Shown here: positions 1 to 7,518 of the stretch, piece by piece
Layout of the letters: each line of letters starts with the position of its first letter
Position numbering within the stretch: position 1 is the stretch's first letter
Assembly (NCBI RefSeq): GCF_003075435.1
Contig: NZ_QCZJ01000002.1
Coordinates: 1 to 64,000, forward strand
Direction: 5' to 3'
DNA from: Terrimonas sp.
Lineage (GTDB): Bacteria > Bacteroidota > Bacteroidia > Chitinophagales > Chitinophagaceae
DNA length: 64,000 bases
Program-made: the position numbers and the translations under genes
Notes under the pieces: generated by a model
The model's input: the letters and a program-made list of their open reading frames with translations, nothing else
What the model was told of the DNA's origin: nothing
Database searches by the model: none

Positions 1-248
1 TAGCTGTAAATCAAATAAGTTTATAATAATCCACAATTAAAATGTGGATTGTAAAAAGAAAAAAAGTAACAAAAAAAAGAAAAAGGGTAATAGTAGTAAT
101 AGTGTCTACTTTTTTCAGGACATGACAATAAGGTCAAACGGTAAAACAGGCTGTATACCTTTTAACGAAGTATAAGGTGTAAGGTATCTTTGTCGTGTTA
201 AACCTGCTAACGGCTGATACCTGACGGCTGATAGCTATCGGCTGGCCG
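1..248. other. Left-edge spacer with heptamer array
   Basis: No gene is visible. An 8-bp hairpin (AATCCACA/TGTGGATT) lies at 28-50, without a T-run that would make it a convincing terminator. Short heptamer-like words (AGGTGTA, AGGTATC) occur at about 171-190. A clearer array of seven 7-nt units of the GCTGATA type runs 206-254. It contains the TAG stop codon (249-251) of the minus-strand gene that follows. Confidence 0.6.
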
Positions 249-254
249 CTATCT
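206..254. repeat. Heptanucleotide array, GCTGATA type, 7 units
   Basis: Seven consecutive 7-nt units in unbroken phase, with variants such as GCTGATA, CCTGACG and GCTATCG. The last unit contains the stop codon of the CrtC-like gene. The same word family recurs at 6316-6343, 11832-11873, 53943-53970 and 56576-56617. Confidence 0.7.
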
Positions 255-1853
255 TTTCACAAATTTCAATACTACCGAACGTTCCGGTAAGTACAGTTTG
301 AGAAAATACACTCCGGTTGGCAAAAAGCTCACATCAATCTTAGAGGAAAATAAATTGCCTGGTATTACACGGATTATCCGCCCGTTTATATCAATAATTT
401 TACCTTGTGTAACACTATTGGCAGGTAAGCCGGGTTGTAAAAACAAATCGTTGCTTACAGGGTTTGGAAACAATTTAATTTGTAAGCTGTCAGCATTGCC
501 CGCCATTACTGCCGATGGAGATGTACTGACAGCAGTACCTTTTAACTTTCCGTCTATTGAATTGGCAGTAATTTTAAACCAAATGCTATCATCATTGGAA
601 AGGCTGGAATTATTCCATAGATAAAAAGTATCTTTTACCCCCTGTGCAATTGGTGTAAAGGTTACCTTGTTGTTTACACTGTATTCAATATCGTAGGTTA
701 CAGGGCGTCCTTCATCGGGATTCAGCAATTGCCACGAAATGGGCAAAGCAGCGTTAAATATTTCACCGGCGGGTTTTTTAATAGCAAGCGCCGGATGTTC
801 ATAAGGATGCAATAGTTCGGCAAAGCCAATGCCCGTAACGGCCTGTCCATTTACTGTTCCGGTAATGGTGGTGGCTCCTTCAAAAAACCTGAAAGGCAAT
901 GTAATTTCACTATTATTATTATTTGATGTGATCGTTAAATCGAGGTTGTTTTTCGCAGAAGTCAGCCTCCATTTAGCTGAGTAGCACATGGCGCTGTCGG
1001 GCATCCAGTTAAAAGCCAGTCGCTCAATTGTAAAATCGCTGATGGTGTATTGGGTAGATTCATCAACATAGGCTGCCAATATCCGGTATTTTTCATTATC
1101 GGGTATTGTATTTTCAACGGTAAAAATATTCCATAGATTTATATCCATGCCATTTGATAACTGCAACTGGAACCATTCATACTTTTCTCCCGTAAACGGG
1201 TTGAAATTTCCATATTGCCTGTCAATCCAGGAGGTCCCGGTCACGTCTTCGGTAATTCCGTTAAGGGTTAATTTCCCGGTAACCGTATTACGGGTTTGGG
1301 AATAATAGTAGGTGTAATTCTCGGCGCCCTGATCAAGATACCCATCATCACCAGGCAGTAAGGGACGTTTTAAACTTTTACAATCCAAATTCAATCCACC
1401 GCTTGCAGATGCTGCCTTGATAGTATATTCAAACGGAATTAAATTACCATTACCATCTGTTTTATTACTCCAGCTTTCATTAGCCCTGTTATAAACCGAT
1501 GCCTGAATATCAAGGTGTGTGGTAGACAGTGTGGTGTAATGAAGCGGCCTTGTTTCTTCATAAACTTTTCCTGAAGCATCATCTTCGATATTCAATATCC
1601 TGAAACCATCAAAACCGCTTGCCGGAAAGTAAAAATAAGTCAGCATGTAACTGTAGGTCTTGCCGGAATTAACTCCTTTAAGCTGCCCTGAAGTATACCA
1701 CCATTCCACAGGTTCTGTACTGTGCCGCCCCTCATCCTTAGGAAAAGAAACCTTACTTCCGGCAGGTGTATAAGGAAATGTTTTCCAGTCCTGTGAATAA
1801 CTATATGAGCTTAAGAATGTTGTTGCAATTAAAAGGAGGTAAATACATTTCAT
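249..1853 (-). CDS. Secreted CrtC/lipocalin-like protein with type IX sorting domain
   Basis: A 534-residue protein with an N-terminal signal peptide (MKCIYLLLIATTFLSSYSYSQ region). Residues of about 25-350 resemble the hydroxyneurosporene synthase (CrtC)/AttH lipocalin-like fold: an EPVEWWYTSG motif near the start and a TGTSWIDRQYGNF motif in the middle are typical. A fibronectin-III-like stretch follows at roughly 360-450. The last ~75 residues form a type IX secretion C-terminal sorting domain (LFPNPVSN start, GVYFLKL, final KFVKR). It is therefore probably exported and attached to, or released from, the outer membrane. The substrate is unknown; the family includes carotenoid hydratases and uncharacterised secreted proteins. 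The stop codon lies in a heptamer array. It stands alone on the minus strand. Confidence 0.8.
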   Translation of the reverse strand: MKCIYLLLIATTFLSSYSYSQDWKTFPYTPAGSKVSFPKDEGRHSTEPVEWWYTSGQLKGVNSGKTYSYMLTYFYFPASGFDGFRILNIEDDASGKVYEETRPLHYTTLSTTHLDIQASVYNRANESWSNKTDGNGNLIPFEYTIKAASASGGLNLDCKSLKRPLLPGDDGYLDQGAENYTYYYSQTRNTVTGKLTLNGITEDVTGTSWIDRQYGNFNPFTGEKYEWFQLQLSNGMDINLWNIFTVENTIPDNEKYRILAAYVDESTQYTISDFTIERLAFNWMPDSAMCYSAKWRLTSAKNNLDLTITSNNNNSEITLPFRFFEGATTITGTVNGQAVTGIGFAELLHPYEHPALAIKKPAGEIFNAALPISWQLLNPDEGRPVTYDIEYSVNNKVTFTPIAQGVKDTFYLWNNSSLSNDDSIWFKITANSIDGKLKGTAVSTSPSAVMAGNADSLQIKLFPNPVSNDLFLQPGLPANSVTQGKIIDINGRIIRVIPGNLFSSKIDVSFLPTGVYFLKLYLPERSVVLKFVKR

Positions 1854-2340
1854 TCAAAACAGTTTTCAGATAGTGCATTAATGGTAAAATAATTGCAATC
1901 ATTTTACTATTCGTACGGCGGCACTAAGGTACTACGACTAAAGGAGATTTTATAGGATTACGGGTGTTTTATTCAAAGCTGTGGTGTATGTGTCATGTTT
2001 TCGTATTCAAAAATATGTGCTGGCATCGTCCAGTCCTCTCCTTAGGTCGGGGTAACAAGCTATAGTACAATGTTGAGCATTAGTACAAATATTAAACAAT
2101 CGTACTAATGTTCAGCAGAATTTCTACAGCTTGACACCCCGACCTAAGGAGGGGGCTATACCCGGCACAGCCTTACATATGTTAAATTCTTAAACAGGCA
2201 TTGCATAAATAGCCTGGCTATTATTATAGTGAGACAAGTAATGCTTAGGCAGCAGGTCAACCAACACATAACGCCAGTGCCGCAGACCATACTTGCCTTT
2301 TTAAAGAAAAGCTGGTTATATTTACATAACAACCTTACAT
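1854..2340. other. Intergenic region holding a large imperfect palindrome
   Basis: This 487-bp spacer between divergent genes has no credible coding sequence. It contains a long imperfect palindrome at about 2036-2153, listed separately. The word CCTTACATATG occurs twice (near 2171 and at 2332-2342), the second time overlapping the start codon of the next gene. No clear TTTG/TAnnTTTG promoter was found. Confidence 0.5.
2036..2153. repeat. Imperfect palindrome sharing a core with 54590-54690
   Basis: The left arm (from about 2036, containing CCTTAGGTCGGGGT) and right arm (to about 2153, containing ACCCCGACCTAAGG) are inverted copies about 49 nt long with mismatches. They surround a 15-nt AT-rich loop. 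The inner part holds GTACTAATG and TTGAGCATTAGTAC words. On the opposite strand these read GTACTAATGCTCAAC, which is also found in a second composite palindrome at 54636-54650. No transposase is present. It could be a REP-like or MITE-like dispersed element or a structured RNA. Confidence 0.6.
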
Positions 2341-3315
2341 ATGATCAAAAATCCGATAATCACCGTAGTGTTTCTTTTATTAATCCTGATATCCTGCACG
2401 AAACAAAATGATGATCCTCCTCCTGTGCAAAATGTAGACTCCCTGGGGGTTGGATGGAAAAAAGTTGCAATTGGTGAGGGGAGACAAACAAGTGATATCT
2501 GGTTTTCTGGCAATACCGGATTTTTGGTTGGAGGACATGAAATTCTGAAGTCGGATGATTCCGGCGATACATGGAATGTTGTGCTGAATACAAAATCCCC
2601 GGTTTTTAATGTAAGCATGGGCGGTCCACAGAATATTATGGCCATTGGCTACCCCCAAACGATTTATTATTCCAACGATGCAGGGGCATCATTTGATAGT
2701 ATAGCGTTACAGGACAAACAACTGAACGAAATATTTTGTATCAATTCAACGGTTGCATATGCAATTGGATATGATCTCTGGAAGACATCTGATGCCGGAA
2801 AGAATTGGCAAAAAATATATAGTTTTCCTATTTATAATGAAAGATTATACCGTACTGTTCATTTCATTAATGAACTTGAAGGATGGGCAATCGCCGGGAG
2901 AAATCTGACGGAAGTAGGAGTGTATAATACGCAGGATGGAGGAAATAGTTGGCAGTTCCTGGATAGCGGACTGGTAAAATTTGGTTTGAATAGCCTTTTC
3001 TTTACCGATAATATGATTGGCTATTCCGGTAATGGTTCACAGGTTTTGAAAACAATGGATGGTGGGTCAACCTGGGAAATTATAAAAGGCGGTGTAAGTG
3101 GATTCGTGGATACACATTTCTTTTCTTCGGAAAGTGGATATGTCTCCGGAGATAAAAAGATATACAAAACTATTGACGGAGGTCTGCATTTTACAACAGA
3201 AGTCAGTTTAAGTGCGACAAATGATGATGCAAAAGTAGTTGAAATATATTTTACTGATCCGGATAAGGGTTGGGCTTGCGGATACAAAGGGTATATACTG
3301 AAATATCAGAAGTAA
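2341..3315 (+). CDS. BNR/Ycf48-like repeat lipoprotein
   Basis: A 324-residue lipoprotein. The N-terminus is a hydrophobic segment followed by the lipobox ILISC (Cys about residue 19). The rest carries at least six Asp-box/BNR-like repeats with the pattern S/T-x-D-x-G-x-x-W/F (SDDSGDTW, SNDAGASF, TSDAGKNW, TQDGGNSW, TMDGGSTW, TIDGGLHF). These predict a beta propeller like the Ycf48 photosystem assembly factor or sialidase-type folds. No catalytic residues of a sialidase were identified, so the function is unknown. It probably sits in the outer membrane or periplasm. A hairpin lies between it and the convergent iolE gene. Confidence 0.75.
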   Translation: MIKNPIITVVFLLLILISCTKQNDDPPPVQNVDSLGVGWKKVAIGEGRQTSDIWFSGNTGFLVGGHEILKSDDSGDTWNVVLNTKSPVFNVSMGGPQNIMAIGYPQTIYYSNDAGASFDSIALQDKQLNEIFCINSTVAYAIGYDLWKTSDAGKNWQKIYSFPIYNERLYRTVHFINELEGWAIAGRNLTEVGVYNTQDGGNSWQFLDSGLVKFGLNSLFFTDNMIGYSGNGSQVLKTMDGGSTWEIIKGGVSGFVDTHFFSSESGYVSGDKKIYKTIDGGLHFTTEVSLSATNDDAKVVEIYFTDPDKGWACGYKGYILKYQK

Positions 3316-3338
3316 GCATTATCAATAGCTTACCAACA

Positions 3339-3366
3339 CTATGCATGGCGTCTTCACCACGCATAG
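3339..3366. terminator. Hairpin between convergent genes
   Basis: CTATGC pairs with GCATAG and TGG pairs with CCA around an 8-nt loop, with one mismatch. It sits between the 3' ends of the BNR lipoprotein gene (plus) and iolE (minus). No U-run follows on either strand, so a terminator role is only suggested by position. Confidence 0.35.
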
Positions 3367-3395
3367 TTGTCTCGTCGTCTCCGGGCGACATAGTA

Positions 3396-4298
3396 TTACA
3401 AACCTGTCAACCGTTTAATATATTCTCTCGCTTTCAACGCATACTCAAAAGGATTCGCTTTTGCAGGATCCTGTTCTGCTTCTACCACCATCCAGCCGGT
3501 ATAGCCGGAGGATTTTATGATTTCAAACAATGCGGGGAAATTGATGCATCCTTCCTCATCGCCGGGCACAGTAAATACCCCATCTCTTACTGCATCTAAA
3601 AAGCTCATGCGGTTATCTTTTACTTTCTGCAATACTTTCGGACGAATATCTTTAAGATGTATATGCGCTGTGCGTGAAATAAATTTCTCCAGGCAGGCAA
3701 CAGGATCTTCTCCGGCAAAATAGAAATGGCCGCAATCGTAATTGAGCCATACATTTTCAGCATCGGTTTCATTCAACATTCTTTCTGTTTCTGCCGCCGT
3801 CTGTATGCAGGTACCCATGTGATGGTGGAAAGATAATTTCATACCCCGGTCTCTTGCTATTTTCCCGAGTTCATTCAGTCCGTACGTAAATTTCTTCCAG
3901 TCATTTTCTGTAGAAAGCATTCCTTTGCCTTCCAACACAGGCACATCTTTTTTACCCTGGCAGCTATTGCCTGTTTCACCGCCGCCAATTACTTTAGCGC
4001 CCATCGCCTCAAGAAAATCAAGAAGCTGGGTAAAGTCCTTTTTATTCTCTTCCAGCGATTTTGTGGTAAGTTCATAACTGTTCCACTGGTTGCATATACG
4101 CAGTCCGCGCAATACAAGCGCTTTTTTCAGCTCATGTACATTACGCGGAAATTTATTGCCTACTTCGCAGCCTGTATAGCCAGCCAGCGCCATCTCGCTG
4201 ATGCATTGTTCAAAAGTATTTTCAGCGCCAAGCTCAGGCATGTCATCGTTGGTCCAGTTAATAGGAGCGATGCCGAGTTGTATGTTTTCGAAGTTCAT
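3396..4298 (-). CDS. iolE: myo-Inosose-2 dehydratase
   Basis: A 300-residue protein, the usual IolE length. It dehydrates 2-keto-myo-inositol (scyllo-inosose) to 3D-(3,5/4)-trihydroxycyclohexane-1,2-dione, the second step of myo-inositol breakdown. The sequence shows the sugar isomerase/AP endonuclease-2 TIM barrel. An N-terminal IAPINWTNDD motif, SFHHHMGTC in the middle, NYDCGHFYFAGEDP, HIHLKDI and a C-terminal VVEAEQDPAKANP are all IolE-like. The clustered His, Asp and Glu residues are the expected metal ligands. It is the last gene of the minus-strand iol cluster, about 130 bp after iolD, with a heptamer array in the spacer. Confidence 0.93.
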   Translation of the reverse strand: MNFENIQLGIAPINWTNDDMPELGAENTFEQCISEMALAGYTGCEVGNKFPRNVHELKKALVLRGLRICNQWNSYELTTKSLEENKKDFTQLLDFLEAMGAKVIGGGETGNSCQGKKDVPVLEGKGMLSTENDWKKFTYGLNELGKIARDRGMKLSFHHHMGTCIQTAAETERMLNETDAENVWLNYDCGHFYFAGEDPVACLEKFISRTAHIHLKDIRPKVLQKVKDNRMSFLDAVRDGVFTVPGDEEGCINFPALFEIIKSSGYTGWMVVEAEQDPAKANPFEYALKAREYIKRLTGL

Positions 4299-4356
4299 GT
4301 GCTAATTAGAGATTTGAAATTTAATATTTGGATGAAATTGCAATCCGCGTTTGTGA

Positions 4357-4434
4357 TTTATAGTTTTTTGTTGTGGTTTGTGCGCAACGGAAAACCACAA
4401 ACTATAAACCACAAACTTTGTAACCTGCAACTAT
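4357..4434. repeat. Heptamer array with inverted arms at the iolD 3' end
   Basis: Six in-phase 7-nt units (AACCACA, AACTATA types) run 4393-4434, and the last contains the TAG stop codon of iolD (4431-4433). The opposite-sense words at 4357-4379 (TTTATAG, GTGGTTT) make an inverted repeat with 4392-4408. The transcript of the iolD-iolE spacer could therefore fold. Confidence 0.65.
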
Positions 4435-6296
4435 AAAAAGATTCTTTGCTGCTTCTTATTTTCCTTATAAGTTTCATACGCTTTTTGTACGGTTGCGGAA
4501 GTAGATACTTCTGCAACCGGCACTTCCCACCAGGCATGATAGCCTTTTACGGTGCGATGCAAATGCGTTTCTATATACACTATAGTTACTTTTTTCTGTT
4601 TGCTGGCTTGCAGTAACGCTTCCTGTAAGGATTTCGCATCTGTAGCTTTAATTACCACCGCGCCAAGGCTCTCCGCATTTTTTGCAAGGTCAACCGGCAA
4701 TATATCTCCGGATAGTTGTCCAGTATTTTCTTCGCGATATAAGTATTTTGTACCGAATCTTTCGCTGCCGATGCTTTCACTTAAACCACCGATACTTGCA
4801 AAGCCATTATTGTTAAGTAATAATATAGTGAAGTGAATACCTTCCTGTACTGCGGTAACAATCTCACTGTTATTCATCAGGTAGCCGCCATCGCCACAAA
4901 TTACATATACCTGCCTTTCAGGCGCGGCTATCTTAGCACCAAGACCGGCGGCTATTTCATATCCCATAGTAGAATAGCCATATTCCAAATGAAAGTTTTT
5001 AGGATTGGTAGCCCGCCATAGCTTATGCAAATCGCCGGGGGCGCTGCCGGAAGCATTGATCATAATATCTTCCTTATTCATAAAAGTATTGAGTGTGCCG
5101 ATCACTACAGCCTGGTCAATCGGTGGTTTGCTGCCATTGCCTGTAGCATATATTTCAGTTACTTCATCATCCCATCGCTTATTTATTTCGGCTATACGTT
5201 TACGGTAGCTGTCAGCAACCTTGTATTCATTTAATAAAAACAGCAATTCATCCAGCGTGGTTTTGGCATCGCCGGTAAGTGGTAAGGCATTATGTTTGTA
5301 TGCATCAAATTCATTTACATTGATATTGATGAATTTAACCTTAGGATTTTTGAACAATGATTTGGAGGCTGTAGTAAAATCGCTGTAGCGGGTTCCGATA
5401 CCGATAATCAAATCTGCCTCATTCGCTACATCAATGGCATATTTGGTACCTGTTGCGCCGAGCCCTCCAATACTATAAGGTTCATTATACATTACAGCAC
5501 CTTTGCCGGCAAATGTTTCACCAACAGGTATACCGGTTTGCGATGCAAAGCTGTGCAACACTTCTGTAGCACCGCTATATATTGTGCCGCCCCCCGCAAT
5601 GATAACGGGCTGTTTGGAAGCCTTGATCCATTCCGCCGCTTTTTTCAGTAGGTTGGTATCAGGTCTTGAACGTGGTATATGCCATACCCGTTTTACAAAC
5701 AGTTCAGCAGGAAAATCATACGCATGTGTCTGCACATCCTGCGGCATTGATAAAGTGACTGCGCCGGTTTCGGCAGGGGAGGTGAGTACCCTCATTACTT
5801 CCGGTAGCGCATATATCAACTGCTCCGGGCGATTTATCCTGTCCCAGTATTTTGATACCGGTTTGAAGCAATCATTTACAGAAATATCCTGTGTAGCAGC
5901 ACTCTCTAACTGCTGCAATACAGGTGCCGGTTCACGGGTGGCGAAAATATCGCCCGGCAATAAAAGTACTGGTATACGGTTGATGGTTGCCAGCGCCGCA
6001 CCGGTGATCATATTGGTTGCACCGGGGCCTATAGATGTTGTGCATGCAAATGTGCTGAGCCTGTTCTTTACTTTTGCATAAGCAACGGCGGTATGTACCA
6101 TGCTTTGTTCATTGCGGCATTGATAGTAACGGAAGCCGGGATTTTCCTGCAAGGCTTGTCCCAAACCTGCAACATTACCATGACCAAATATACCAAAGCA
6201 TCCTGCAAAAAATGGTTGTTCAACGCCATCGCGTTCTACGTATTGATTTTTCAGAAATGCGATTGTTGCCTGTGCAACGGTTAATCTTTTTTTCAT
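4431..6296 (-). CDS. iolD: 3D-(3,5/4)-trihydroxycyclohexane-1,2-dione acylhydrolase
   Basis: A 621-residue thiamine-diphosphate enzyme that opens the cyclic dione to 5-deoxy-glucuronate, the third step of the pathway. The three ThDP-enzyme domains are visible. The N-terminal pyrimidine-binding part has CRNEQSMVHTAVAYAK with the activating Glu. The central domain has PVIIAGGGTIYSGA. The C-terminal pyrophosphate-binding domain has GDGGYLMNNSE followed by NNNGFASIG, which is the GDG-x(n)-NN signature. The length fits IolD rather than acetolactate synthase, and the neighbours settle the assignment. The start ATG follows a short spacer with a heptamer array at 6316-6343. Confidence 0.94.
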   Translation of the reverse strand: MKKRLTVAQATIAFLKNQYVERDGVEQPFFAGCFGIFGHGNVAGLGQALQENPGFRYYQCRNEQSMVHTAVAYAKVKNRLSTFACTTSIGPGATNMITGAALATINRIPVLLLPGDIFATREPAPVLQQLESAATQDISVNDCFKPVSKYWDRINRPEQLIYALPEVMRVLTSPAETGAVTLSMPQDVQTHAYDFPAELFVKRVWHIPRSRPDTNLLKKAAEWIKASKQPVIIAGGGTIYSGATEVLHSFASQTGIPVGETFAGKGAVMYNEPYSIGGLGATGTKYAIDVANEADLIIGIGTRYSDFTTASKSLFKNPKVKFININVNEFDAYKHNALPLTGDAKTTLDELLFLLNEYKVADSYRKRIAEINKRWDDEVTEIYATGNGSKPPIDQAVVIGTLNTFMNKEDIMINASGSAPGDLHKLWRATNPKNFHLEYGYSTMGYEIAAGLGAKIAAPERQVYVICGDGGYLMNNSEIVTAVQEGIHFTILLLNNNGFASIGGLSESIGSERFGTKYLYREENTGQLSGDILPVDLAKNAESLGAVVIKATDAKSLQEALLQASKQKKVTIVYIETHLHRTVKGYHAWWEVPVAEVSTSATVQKAYETYKENKKQQRIFL

Positions 6297-6315
6297 CTGA
6301 AATTGTTTTTATGGC

Positions 6316-6343
6316 TATGAGCTGTCAGCTATCAGCTTTCAGC
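6316..6343. repeat. Heptamer array, four units, upstream of iolD
   Basis: Four in-phase units (TATGAGC, TGTCAGC, TATCAGC, TTTCAGC) begin about 20 bp upstream of the iolD start codon. This is the same word family as 11832-11873, which lies just upstream of iolA. Confidence 0.6.
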
Positions 6344-6365
6344 ATTATATTTCAAACAAATGCCT

Positions 6366-6407
6366 CATCCTTTTATCCTTCTCCTCGCAGAGAAGGATAA
6401 AAGGATG
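6366..6407. repeat. Perfect 18-bp inverted repeat
   Basis: The arms 6366-6383 and 6390-6407 are exact reverse complements (CATCCTTTTATCCTTCTC and its complement) around the 6-nt loop CTCGCA. It sits inside the iol transcript between the aldolase gene and iolD. It could be a structured mRNA element that protects or partly terminates the message. Related words (CTCATC...CTTCTCC...GGAGAAGG) occur at 11909-11945 and 13301-13335. Confidence 0.7.
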
Positions 6408-6464
6408 ATAAATCCAAGCTTTATAACTACCACATCATCTATTGAATAAATACAAACCTGGCGT

Positions 6465-6516
6465 TCCACATCTCCACATTTTCACATTCCTCCTAACATC
6501 TTCAAATTTTCAAATT
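6465..6516. repeat. Octamer array overlapping the 3' end of the aldolase gene
   Basis: In the sense of the gene, 8-nt units run AATTTGAA (twice), GATGTTAG, a 4-nt insertion, then AATGTGAA, AATGTGGA and GATGTGGA. The TGA stop codon (6482-6484) lies inside one unit. The final ten codons of the gene are also array sequence. Confidence 0.65.
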
Positions 6517-7444
6517 CAGTATTCCTCCCCACAGCACCCGTTAACTCAAATTTTTTTATTATAAATTCTTTATAGGTTTCCATAAATATTTTACCCGGCG
6601 TAGTAGGTGCAAATTCTTCCGGCTTATCTCTGAAAAATTCACGATTTACCATTGTCCATACCAGGCGCATATCTGTTGCTATATTCACTTTGCATATACC
6701 TAAAGCTATTGCTTTTTTTAACTCATCATCCTGCACACCTTTGGCACCTGTTTTTATTTTGCCGCCGGCAGCATTTATTCTGGTTACTACTTCTTCGCTA
6801 ACATTAGAGCCGCCGTGCAATACCAGCGGAAAGCGTGGTAGTCTTTCCTGTATTTCTTTTAATATCTGTAACTGCAATCCCTGTCCACCTGAAAATTTAT
6901 ATGCACCATGACTTGTGCCTACGGCAATGGCTAAACTATCACAACCGGTAAGCTGAACAAACCGTTCAACATCTGAAGGGTTGGTATAAAAAGAGTGACT
7001 TTCCTCAACCGTAAGGTCATCTTCCACGCCTGCCAATACACCTAATTCTGCTTCTACACTAATGCCTTTTTCATGTGCTTTTTGCACCACGGCTTTTGTT
7101 CTTTCAACATTTTTTTCAAAATCATCATGCGATGCATCAATCATTACAGAGGTATAGCCACCGCTTTCAACAGCATCCCATATATGTGATTCATAACCAT
7201 GATCGAGATGAACGGCATATACCGTATCAGGGTAAATTTCTGCCGCGGTTTTTATCATTGCCAGCAGCATTTTTGCATTGGCGTAATCACGTGCAAAAGG
7301 TGTTGTTTGTACAATGAAAGGCGCTTTTGCTTCCTGCGCAGCAGCGAACAGTCCATGTATTTCTTCCATAAAAAATACATTCACTGCCGCTATTGCATAG
7401 CCGCCGTAGCATTTATTAAAAAGTTGTTTGGTTGTTAGTAACAT
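6482..7444 (-). CDS. iolJ: Class II aldolase, probable 6-phospho-5-dehydro-2-deoxygluconate aldolase
   Basis: A 320-residue class II (zinc) aldolase of the fructose-bisphosphate aldolase family. AVHLDHGYES carries a metal-ligand His, VEAELGVLAG carries the Glu/Asp region, and LVLHGGSNV and KVNIATDMR are the phosphate-binding and His-ligand segments. In the iol cluster it most likely cleaves 2-deoxy-5-keto-gluconate-6-phosphate to dihydroxyacetone phosphate and malonate semialdehyde, as IolJ does. Sequence alone cannot exclude ordinary fructose-bisphosphate aldolase activity. The start is taken at the ATG at 7444; a TTG lies one codon upstream. The last ten residues (FENLKMLGGM) and the stop codon are encoded by an octamer array, so the natural C-terminus may have been replaced. 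Confidence 0.85.
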   Translation of the reverse strand: MLLTTKQLFNKCYGGYAIAAVNVFFMEEIHGLFAAAQEAKAPFIVQTTPFARDYANAKMLLAMIKTAAEIYPDTVYAVHLDHGYESHIWDAVESGGYTSVMIDASHDDFEKNVERTKAVVQKAHEKGISVEAELGVLAGVEDDLTVEESHSFYTNPSDVERFVQLTGCDSLAIAVGTSHGAYKFSGGQGLQLQILKEIQERLPRFPLVLHGGSNVSEEVVTRINAAGGKIKTGAKGVQDDELKKAIALGICKVNIATDMRLVWTMVNREFFRDKPEEFAPTTPGKIFMETYKEFIIKKFELTGAVGRNTEFENLKMLGGM

Positions 7445-7447
7445 CAA

Positions 7448-7517
7448 GTTTATGGTTTATAGTTTTTAGTTTAGGGTTTAAGGTTGTTGCAACTATAAAC
7501 CATAAACATTAAACAGT
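7448..7517. repeat. Heptamer array with perfect 17-bp inverted repeat
   Basis: Ten 7-nt units in continuous phase (GTTTATG, GTTTATA, then after a switch AAACCAT, AAACATT). Arms 7448-7464 and 7491-7507 are exact reverse complements. The array fills almost the whole spacer between the symporter stop (7519-7521) and the aldolase start. Confidence 0.7.
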
Positions 7518-7518
7518 T

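Noticed and set aside
2036-2153. Insertion sequence remnant
   Set aside because: No transposase fragment, no clear target-site duplication and no terminal repeats beyond the palindrome itself.
2229-2411. 60-codon plus-strand reading frame upstream of the BNR lipoprotein
   Set aside because: It overlaps the start of a clear gene in another frame and has no recognisable features.
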